DNA from: Granulosicoccaceae bacterium
GTDB lineage: Bacteria > Pseudomonadota > Gammaproteobacteria > DAOVJZ01
Assembly: GCA_030632035.1 (NCBI GenBank)
Contig: DAOVJZ010000105.1
Location: 1-5,944, forward strand
Length of the DNA: 5,944 bases
Direction of reading: 5' to 3'
Positions 1-4,351 of the stretch are shown in pieces. The first letter of the stretch is position 1. Every line of letters begins with the position of its first letter. The position numbers and the translations under genes are program-made. The notes beneath the pieces are model-generated. The model was not told where the DNA came from, did not search any database, and saw only the letters and a program-made list of their open reading frames with translations.

Positions 1-2
1 AC

Positions 3-107
3 GGGTTTTTGCATCGTCGCCACTGTTTTGCCCCTTTTCTAGTTATTATTGTTTTACTTCTTCTGCTCATCCTTGTTGTTATTATTGGTTCCCTTGCTTA
101 CGAATAA
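3..107 (+). CDS. Possible 3' end of a membrane-protein gene (partial)
   Basis: An open frame enters from the left edge and stops with TAA at 105-107. The 34 readable residues have a basic start (HRRH) followed by one strongly hydrophobic stretch, FLVIIVLLLLLILVVIIG, and a short tail SLAYE, which would suit a C-terminal or single transmembrane helix. A hairpin overlaps the stop codon, as expected at the end of a gene convergent with nrdJb. The caution is that T-rich DNA reads as hydrophobic residues in any case. The opposite strand is also open from an ATG at 68-70 to the edge, reading a basic peptide. No family is recognised. Confidence 0.3.
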   Translation, partial: GFLHRRHCFAPFLVIIVLLLLLILVVIIGSLAYE

Positions 108-126
108 CGGTTATCTCCCCCGTTAT
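104..126. terminator. Hairpin between convergent gene ends, terminator-like without a U tract
   Basis: Perfect 7-bp arms ATAACGG (104-110) and CCGTTAT (120-126) enclose a 9-base loop. The left arm overlaps the TAA of the possible plus-strand gene, and the hairpin lies about 60 bases past the nrdJb stop. Neither strand has a run of T after the stem, so an intrinsic terminator is not proven. It may simply be a 3'-end-stabilising hairpin. No better terminator for nrdJb is visible in 108-183. Confidence 0.3.
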
Positions 127-183
127 GCATAGTCTACCAAAACTGTACTACATATTTTGTTAACTTGTTCAAAAAACTTTTAT

Positions 184-897
184 TTAACCACACTTGGAAT
201 CACCACAGTTCAAACAGGTCATGCAACCATCCATTTTAATCACTGCCTTTGTATGACATGCATTGCATAACTGTGCACTGGCCGGAAATGCCTCAGCACT
301 TTTTTCTTCTGTGCTTTTCATGCTTGCTTCATACTGGGCTCGCTTCTCTTCAACCAGTTTTTTCTGATGCTCATCCAGGCCATCATCTTTTAACAGGCCA
401 ATCATGCGCATGTGACATTCAATGGCATCGCCCAGTTCAGCAACCAGTGAAGGCATATACTTACCACCCTTCTTGAAATAGCCACCACGCGGGTCAAATA
501 CTGAACGCAATTCTTCCACCAGGAAAGTGGCGTCACCACCTTTTCTAAATACTGCAGAGATAATGCGTGTCAGTGCCACAATCCACTGGAAGTGATCCAT
601 GTTCTTGGAATTAATAAATATTTCGAATGGACGACGCATTTCATGTTCTGTTCCTTGATTCAAAATAATGTCATTAATCGTGATATACAACGCATGCTCG
701 GACAGCGGTGTCTTGATCTTGTAGGTCGAACCGAGCAACGATTCCGGACGCTCGATTTTCTCATGCATGTGAATCACGTTAGACTCTTTCTTCTCAACCT
801 GTTCCTCAGCCGCAACCTCTGCTACCTGGGGCTGTTCCTGTTCTTCCTCTTTCACAACACTGTATTTTGCAATTTTCTTTTCTATTTTTACCATCAT
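184..897 (-). CDS. nrdJb: NrdJb, accessory subunit of split class II ribonucleotide reductase
   Basis: This is the C-terminal part of an adenosylcobalamin-dependent ribonucleotide reductase, encoded as a separate 237-aa protein as in Pseudomonas (about 230 aa there). Residues 1-50 are a charged leader with a Glu-rich, low-complexity stretch at 17-38. Residues ~52-165 match the TSCPD-type domain found at the end of NrdJ proteins. Residues ~170-205 are charged and probably helical. The tail carries six cysteines: C211-x2-C214, C225-x2-C228, then C231-x4-C236 in the ending CGDSKCG. By analogy with single-chain NrdJ, the first four should bind zinc and the last pair should pass reducing equivalents from thioredoxin to the active-site disulfide of NrdJa. 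Two ATG codons stand in tandem (895-897, 892-894) behind a purine-rich ribosome-binding site. The gene lies 234 bp downstream of nrdJa on the same strand, and no good promoter of its own is visible. The acidic N-terminal region may be lineage-specific. Confidence 0.9.
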   Translation of the reverse strand: MMVKIEKKIAKYSVVKEEEQEQPQVAEVAAEEQVEKKESNVIHMHEKIERPESLLGSTYKIKTPLSEHALYITINDIILNQGTEHEMRRPFEIFINSKNMDHFQWIVALTRIISAVFRKGGDATFLVEELRSVFDPRGGYFKKGGKYMPSLVAELGDAIECHMRMIGLLKDDGLDEHQKKLVEEKRAQYEASMKSTEEKSAEAFPASAQLCNACHTKAVIKMDGCMTCLNCGDSKCG

Positions 898-908
898 CTC
901 CCTCTCCC
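898..908 (-). promoter_or_regulatory. Ribosome-binding site of nrdJb with tandem ATG start
   Basis: On the minus strand the sequence reads GGGAGAGGGAG and then ATGATG. The first GGGAG lies six bases before the first ATG, while the second directly abuts it and would suit the second ATG better. Either start is possible; they differ by one residue. Confidence 0.6.
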
Positions 909-975
909 GAAACCCCTCTGCTTTTGCAACTGTTTCTTTTTTTATTTATATCTTGTCTATTAATTCACTATTCTG

Positions 976-1132
976 AGCAAGTCATTTTCTACTGTGTCTC
1001 TATGCCTCTCGTTTTAAGCGGCGTCATTTGTGTTGATACGGCGTTAAAGTAATTTTTGCGATGCTCACATACTACGTGTATGTTCCGCTTCTCACAGACA
1101 CTTTGCCTTGTCTCAACAGCAAATGACTTGCT
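976..1132. repeat. MITE-like structured element with 12-bp terminal inverted repeats
   Basis: The outer arms AGCAAGTCATTT (976-987) and AAATGACTTGCT (1121-1132) are perfect reverse complements. Inside them are further perfect arms: GTGTCT (994-999) with AGACAC (1096-1101), AAGCGG (1016-1021) with CCGCTT (1085-1090), and ACATAC (1067-1072) with GTATGT (1078-1083) around a 5-base loop. The nested order is what one long imperfect hairpin would give. The inner TIR heptamer GTCATTT recurs at 1023-1029, and CGGCGT occurs at 1019-1024 and 1039-1044. No protein is encoded. Size, ends and position in a gap between two co-transcribed genes suggest a non-autonomous mobile or dispersed intergenic repeat, although no clear target-site duplication flanks it. 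It could instead be a structured RNA or mRNA-processing element. The arms are read directly; the mobile nature is inference. Confidence 0.6.
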
Positions 1133-3285
1133 TAAAACTTGCCGTAGTAGCCTTCTTTTAGCGCATCGTACAGATTCGCCGCCGTATGCACTTCACCGTC
1201 ATACTCAATTTCTTCATTACCCTTCACTTCAACCACGGCACCGTCATCCAGCGTAAATTTATACGTCGTATTTTCCAGATCTTTCTCCTTAACCAGTACG
1301 CCCTGGAATGCTTCCGGATTGAAACGGAAAGTCGTGCAACCCTTCAAACCCTGATCGTAGGCGTACATGTAGATATCCTTGAAATCCTCAAATTGATAAT
1401 CTGTTGGTACATTGGCTGTTTTGGAAATACTGGAATCAATCCATATCTGTGCCGCCGCCTGAATATCAACATGTGCCTTTGGTGTGATTTCATCGGCACT
1501 GACAAAATAATCGGGCAATTGCTCATCCAGATGTTCTGAATAAGGCATTGCATTTTCATTGATCATTTCACGATAGGCCAGCAACTCATAGGAATAGACA
1601 TCTACCTTTTCCTTTGACTTCTTGCCTTCACGAATCACATTGCGTGAATAGTGATGTGCAAATGAAGGTTCAATACCATTGCTGGCATTGTTGGCCAGTG
1701 ATAATGAAATTGTTCCGGTTGGTGCAATCGAACTGTGATGCGTAAAACGTGCCCCTTTCTCGGCCAGTTTTTCAGCCAGATCTTTATCAACCTTGGCAAT
1801 CTTCTGCATATAACGGCTGTATTTGGCATGCAGGACACGACCCTTGATCATGTCACCCACCTTGTAACCATCATGACGCATTTCTGACCGGCGATTCAGC
1901 ATTTCCTGAGTTACTTCAAAGGATTCATCCATAATCGGAGCGGGTCCTTTTTCTTCTGACAACTCCAGCGCAACACGCCAGCCAGCCAAAGCCAGTTCCT
2001 TGGTGATGTCTTCTGAAAACTTCAGTGATTCATCAGAGCCGTATTTGGTACACAACATGGTCAATGCAGAACCCAGTCCCAGATAACCCATGCCATGACG
2101 ACGTTTGCGTATAATTTCTTCCCGTTGTTTCTCCAGTGGCAGGCCATTGATCTCGACCACGTTGTCCAGCATACGGGTAAAGATTTCAACAACTTCACGG
2201 AACTCATCCCAATCAAACCAGGCCCGATCAGTAAACGGGTCACGTACAAAGCGGGTCAGATTAACCGAACCCAACAGACACGCACCGTATTCAGGCAACC
2301 CTTGTTCGCCACAAGGGTTGGTCGCACGAATATTTTCGCAGAACCAGTTATTGTTCATTTCATTATATTGGTCAATCAGAATGAAACCGGGTTCAGCAAA
2401 GTCATAAGTTGATGACATGATCAGGTTCCACAAGCGACTGGCTGGTACCTTGCGCACAATATGACACGCCACCTGCCCGGCACCATTGGAAATATACCCA
2501 TCCTTAACCGGCCACTCACGCCACACCACCTGTTCGACATCGTGTAAATCGATATCATCAGTTTCAACTTCCTTGCGTGTCAGCGGGAATGCGAGTTTCC
2601 ACTCAGCATCATGCTTAACTGCCTGCATGAATTCATCTGTGATCAATAGAGAAAGATTAAACTGACGTAAACGACCGGCTTCACGCTTGGCGCGAATGAA
2701 ATCCATCACGTCAGGATGACCAACATCAAAAGTTGCCATCTGGGCACCACGACGGCCACCGGCAGATGACACGGTGAAACACATCTTGTCGTAGATATCC
2801 ATGAAAGACAGTGGACCGGAAGTATAGGCACCGGCACCAGACACATATGCGCCCTTGGGGCGTAATGTGGAAAATTCATAACCAATACCGCAACCCGCTT
2901 TCAGTGTCAGACCCGCTTCATGCACCTTGTTCAGGATGTCATTCATGGAATCTTTCACTTGTCCGGAAACCGTACAGTTAATGGTCGATGTGGCTGGCTT
3001 GTGTGACTGTGCACCGGCATTGGAGATAATACGTCCAGCTGGAATCGCACCATGTCTCAATGCCCACAGAAAACGGGCATACCATTTATCACGCTTTTCC
3101 TGGCTTTCTTCTACATCTGCCAGTGCGTGCGCAACACGACGAAAAGTATCATCGATATCTTGATCAACAATACTGCCGTCTTTTGCTTTTAATCTGTATT
3201 TTTTGTCCCAGATATCCAGAGATGCTGACTGGAAGGAAACGTCATTAGTACTCGATGTAACTGCCTCAACATGCACACTTTTCAT
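1132..3285 (-). CDS. nrdJa: NrdJa, adenosylcobalamin-dependent (class II) ribonucleoside-diphosphate reductase, catalytic subunit
   Basis: This cytoplasmic enzyme reduces ribonucleotides to deoxyribonucleotides, using a radical generated from adenosylcobalamin, so it does not need oxygen. The 717 aa form one class II ten-stranded-barrel reductase. The class signature NPCGEQ at 323-328 gives N323, the thiyl-radical cysteine C325 and E327. C104 (in NCTVSG) and C336 (in GACLLGS) are the expected active-site redox pair; the 11-residue step from C325 to C336 matches known class II enzymes. APTGTISL at 521-528 is the conserved phosphate-binding region, and GLKGCTTFR at 647-655 is another conserved segment. 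No ATP-cone is evident at the N-terminus. The cysteine tail of single-chain NrdJ is absent here and lies on nrdJb downstream, so two proteins should be needed. The start ATG at 3283-3285 follows AGGGGG (3298-3303) by 12 bases, which is rather long. The stop codon overlaps the edge of the 976-1132 repeat. The promoter and NrdR boxes lie upstream. Confidence 0.96.
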   Translation of the reverse strand: MKSVHVEAVTSSTNDVSFQSASLDIWDKKYRLKAKDGSIVDQDIDDTFRRVAHALADVEESQEKRDKWYARFLWALRHGAIPAGRIISNAGAQSHKPATSTINCTVSGQVKDSMNDILNKVHEAGLTLKAGCGIGYEFSTLRPKGAYVSGAGAYTSGPLSFMDIYDKMCFTVSSAGGRRGAQMATFDVGHPDVMDFIRAKREAGRLRQFNLSLLITDEFMQAVKHDAEWKLAFPLTRKEVETDDIDLHDVEQVVWREWPVKDGYISNGAGQVACHIVRKVPASRLWNLIMSSTYDFAEPGFILIDQYNEMNNNWFCENIRATNPCGEQGLPEYGACLLGSVNLTRFVRDPFTDRAWFDWDEFREVVEIFTRMLDNVVEINGLPLEKQREEIIRKRRHGMGYLGLGSALTMLCTKYGSDESLKFSEDITKELALAGWRVALELSEEKGPAPIMDESFEVTQEMLNRRSEMRHDGYKVGDMIKGRVLHAKYSRYMQKIAKVDKDLAEKLAEKGARFTHHSSIAPTGTISLSLANNASNGIEPSFAHHYSRNVIREGKKSKEKVDVYSYELLAYREMINENAMPYSEHLDEQLPDYFVSADEITPKAHVDIQAAAQIWIDSSISKTANVPTDYQFEDFKDIYMYAYDQGLKGCTTFRFNPEAFQGVLVKEKDLENTTYKFTLDDGAVVEVKGNEEIEYDGEVHTAANLYDALKEGYYGKF

Positions 3286-3330
3286 GTCTGCAAGTATCCC
3301 CCTATTTTTGTTATTTTTTTAAGTTCTGAC

Positions 3331-3345
3331 GGAAGATAATCTTCC
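3331..3345 (-). other. Leader hairpin B of nrdJa mRNA
   Basis: GGAAGAT-A-ATCTTCC is a perfect palindrome with 7-base arms. As RNA it would form a 6-bp stem with a 3-base loop. It sits in the predicted nrdJa leader, about 45 bases before the start codon. No T run follows on the minus strand, so it is not an intrinsic terminator. Its role is unknown; mRNA stabilisation or protein binding is possible. Confidence 0.45.
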
Positions 3346-3354
3346 TTACAACAA

Positions 3355-3381
3355 TTCGTGGAACGGCCTGTTTACCACGAA
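3355..3381 (-). other. Leader hairpin A of nrdJa mRNA
   Basis: Arms TTCGTGG (3355-3361) and CCACGAA (3375-3381) pair perfectly over 7 bp around a 13-base loop. The loop itself holds AAC and GTT, which could extend the stem. It lies between the predicted transcription start and hairpin B. No cobalamin-riboswitch consensus is visible around it. The structure is read directly; any function is unknown. Confidence 0.45.
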
Positions 3382-3400
3382 AACTGCTAAAAAATCGCAA

Positions 3401-3416
3401 CCACTATATCTTGTGT
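3401..3416. promoter_or_regulatory. NrdR box (proximal to nrdJa promoter)
   Basis: CCACTATATCTTGTGT fits the 16-bp NrdR-box pattern (roughly acaCwAtATaTwGtgt). NrdR is the ATP/dATP-sensing zinc-finger repressor of ribonucleotide reductase genes. The box starts just downstream of the predicted -10 element, at about +5 to +22, where binding would block transcription. Boxes usually occur as a pair about 31 bp apart; no good partner is found at that distance on either side. Confidence 0.7.
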
Positions 3417-3427
3417 CCCGAGCGTGT

Positions 3428-3456
3428 AGATTATTTATTCCGACCCACCTTGTCAA
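3428..3456 (-). promoter_or_regulatory. Sigma-70 promoter of nrdJa
   Basis: On the minus strand there is a perfect -35 TTGACA (3451-3456). The -10 is either AATAAT (3430-3435, spacer 15, 5 of 6 matches) or TAATCT (3428-3433, spacer 17, 3 of 6). Transcription would begin near 3421, giving a leader of about 135 bases that contains the proximal NrdR box at its start and two hairpins. Confidence 0.6.
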
Positions 3457-3461
3457 CCACC

Positions 3462-3510
3462 TAAAAATAACATTATTTACATTAATAATCATATAGTTAT
3501 GTTATTTTTA
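3462..3510. repeat. 12-bp AT-rich inverted repeat upstream of the nrdJa promoter
   Basis: TAAAAATAACAT (3462-3473) and ATGTTATTTTTA (3499-3510) are perfect reverse complements separated by 25 bases. The left arm lies five bases upstream of the nrdJa -35 hexamer. The arrangement could be an operator for a dimeric regulator, an UP-element-like AT tract, or a cruciform-prone site. AT-rich composition raises the chance of coincidence. No known binding consensus is recognised. Confidence 0.45.
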
Positions 3511-3556
3511 TTGTGTCCATATGGTTAAAATAAATTTAATTTGCTCAAAATCAAAA

Positions 3557-3572
3557 ACACAATATGTTGTGT
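3557..3572. promoter_or_regulatory. NrdR box (distal)
   Basis: ACACAATATGTTGTGT is a near-perfect 16-bp palindrome (one mismatched pair) and a very good fit to the NrdR box. It lies 100 bp upstream of the nrdJa -35 and about 110 bp upstream of the hsp20 promoter. Start-to-start distance to the proximal box is 156 bp, near 15 helical turns, so both boxes could face the same side of the DNA. No partner box is visible at the usual ~31-bp step. Confidence 0.7.
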
Positions 3573-3648
3573 TTTCAATATATACCATATCAGGCACATT
3601 TCCAGTCCCTGACACGAAAAAATACCCTCACAGATCATGCTGCTGAAA

Positions 3649-3664
3649 TGTCCCCATTGGGACA
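3649..3664. repeat. Perfect inverted repeat upstream of hsp20 promoter
   Basis: TGTCCC (3649-3654) and GGGACA (3659-3664) flank CATT. It lies 19 bases upstream of the hsp20 -35. The run of A after it on the plus strand is on the wrong side for a minus-strand terminator, and no T run follows on either strand. It may be an operator, but no regulator is recognised. Confidence 0.35.
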
Positions 3665-3683
3665 AAAAACCTGAAAACAAGGG

Positions 3684-3711
3684 CTTGAAATCACTTCTGA
3701 TGGTCACATAT
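3684..3711 (+). promoter_or_regulatory. Heat-shock (sigma-32-like) promoter of hsp20
   Basis: CTTGAAA (3684-3690), a 13-base spacer, then TCACATAT (3704-3711) resembles the RpoH pattern CTTGAAA-N11-16-CCCCATnT: the -35 fits fully and the -10 at six of eight positions. Transcription would begin near 3718-3720, giving a short leader of about 45 bases. The position ahead of a small heat-shock gene supports the call. Confidence 0.6.
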
Positions 3712-3721
3712 TCCTCCTATA

Positions 3722-3754
3722 CGGCAACACAAGCCGGAAAATTTTTTTAAAGGA
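3722..3754 (+). promoter_or_regulatory. Possible fourU-type RNA thermometer in hsp20 leader
   Basis: The predicted leader holds a first small hairpin CGGC (3722-3725)/GCCG (3733-3736) and then a run of seven U (3742-3748) directly before the Shine-Dalgarno AAAGGAG. UUUU (3742-3745) can pair with AGGA (3751-3754), by two A-U and two G-U pairs around a 5-base loop. This is the fourU design described for the small heat-shock gene agsA of Salmonella. The stem is weak and short. CUCCU at 3714-3718 could also pair with AGGAG, but only if transcription starts upstream of 3714. Confidence 0.4.
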
Positions 3755-3762
3755 GATACAAG

Positions 3763-4203
3763 ATGACCCTGATTAAATATGACCCATGGCACCGGCTGAC
3801 TCGTATGCAAAACGAACTAAGCCACATATTCGATACCCGTCTGCCTAGCCAGAATGAAGACAATGTTATAACCAGCGACTGGGCACCGGCTGTCGATATC
3901 AAGGAAGAAGCCGATCAATTTGTACTGCATGCCGATATCCCCGGTGTTGACCCCAAGGATATTGATATCCATATGGAAGACGGCATGCTCACCATCAGGG
4001 GTGAACGTGAGTCTGAAAAGAAAGAGGAACGCGAAGGCTACAAGCGTATAGAACGCGCTTTTGGTACTTTCTATCGCCGCTTCAGCCTGCCAGATACGGC
4101 AAACCCTGAAAAAATCAGCGCCAAAAATAAAAACGGGGTACTGGAAATTACCATCCCCAAACAGGAAAAAGGTCAGGCACGCAAGATTGAAATAAATAGT
4201 TAA
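3763..4203 (+). CDS. Small heat-shock protein, Hsp20/alpha-crystallin family
   Basis: This is an ATP-independent cytoplasmic holdase that binds unfolding proteins and keeps them ready for refolding by DnaK or ClpB. At 146 aa it has the usual bacterial class A length. The N-terminal arm (1-40) opens with the common YDPW/L pattern. The alpha-crystallin domain spans about 41-133, with the conserved DIPGVDPKDIDI at 58-69 and the hallmark GVLEITIPK at 125-133. The C-terminal IxI motif (I142-E-I144), which docks into neighbouring subunits to build oligomers, is present. The ATG follows AGGAG (3751-3755) by seven bases. It is divergent from nrdJa across 477 bp and ends 17 bases before a strong terminator, so it is probably monocistronic. 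Control is probably by heat-shock sigma factor and perhaps an RNA thermometer. Confidence 0.95.
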   Translation: MTLIKYDPWHRLTRMQNELSHIFDTRLPSQNEDNVITSDWAPAVDIKEEADQFVLHADIPGVDPKDIDIHMEDGMLTIRGERESEKKEEREGYKRIERAFGTFYRRFSLPDTANPEKISAKNKNGVLEITIPKQEKGQARKIEINS

Positions 4204-4220
4204 TATTTTCCCTCCCCCTT

Positions 4221-4272
4221 CGCCCGGTCACTGTTCTGGTATTATTATCAACAACAGCCCGGGTGTTTTTTT
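4221..4272 (+). terminator. Intrinsic terminator after hsp20
   Basis: CGCCCGG (4221-4227) pairs with CCGGGTG (4259-4265), with one G-U. Inside it CTGTT (4231-4235) pairs with AACAG (4253-4257) and TGGT (4237-4240) with ATCA (4247-4250). Seven T follow at 4266-4272. This should end the hsp20 transcript and separate it from the protease gene. The T run also covers a TTG that could otherwise be taken as an early start of the protease. Confidence 0.8.
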
Positions 4273-4276
4273 GCAT

Positions 4277-4304
4277 GAACCTAATTTTTATCGGGCGGTC
4301 ATAA
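4277..4304 (+). promoter_or_regulatory. Possible sigma-E (AlgU/RpoE)-type promoter of the DegQ/MucD gene
   Basis: GAACCT (4277-4282), 16 bases, then TCATAA (4299-4304) resembles the extracytoplasmic-stress pattern GAACTT-N16-TCtgA: five of six at -35 and a partial fit at -10. CATAAT at 4300-4305 could alternatively act as a sigma-70 -10, but it lacks a good -35. Envelope-stress control of Deg proteases is well known, which favours the call without proving it. Confidence 0.35.
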
Positions 4305-4333
4305 TCCAGACTCGTGAATTGTTTTATTACTGT

Positions 4334-4340
4334 AGGAAGG
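4334..4340 (+). promoter_or_regulatory. Ribosome-binding site deciding the protease start
   Basis: AGGAAGG lies 11 bases before ATG 4352-4354. That start gives a proper signal peptide. The frame is open back to a TTG at 4271, but this has no ribosome-binding site and falls in the terminator T run. Confidence 0.6.
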
Positions 4341-4351
4341 TCAAAAATTTC

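Noticed and set aside
1..70. Minus-strand frame from ATG 68-70 to the left edge
   Set aside because: The ATG directly abuts its only AAGG, leaving no spacer, and the basic peptide is simply the complement of the hydrophobic plus-strand reading. It cannot be excluded without more sequence.
945..950. TATAAA on the minus strand as a -10 for a separate nrdJb promoter
   Set aside because: No acceptable -35 at 15-19 bases upstream; AT-rich sequence makes such hexamers common.
592..963. Plus-strand open frame of 123 codons across nrdJb
   Set aside because: Antisense to a confident gene, Phe/Leu/Cys-rich composition typical of a shadow frame, no ribosome-binding site or family resemblance.
976..1132. 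Integron attC site
   Set aside because: Large imperfect hairpin, but no paired GTTRRRY/RYYYAAC core sites and no integrase or gene cassettes nearby.
3286..3420. Cobalamin riboswitch upstream of nrdJa
   Set aside because: Expected because the enzyme uses B12, but no B12-box consensus is visible and the leader is shorter than a typical cobalamin riboswitch.
3501..3516. Third NrdR box
   Set aside because: Only the right half (ATTGTGT) matches; the left half does not, and it overlaps the separate 12-bp inverted repeat.
3652..3658. CCCCATT as a second sigma-32 -10 element
   Set aside because: No CTTGAA-like -35 lies 11-16 bases upstream, and the bases are part of the 3649-3664 inverted repeat.
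4271..4351. Earlier TTG start for the DegQ/MucD protein, adding 27 residues
   Set aside because: The TTG lies in the T run of the hsp20 terminator, has no ribosome-binding site, and the added residues would place a non-signal segment before an otherwise typical signal peptide.
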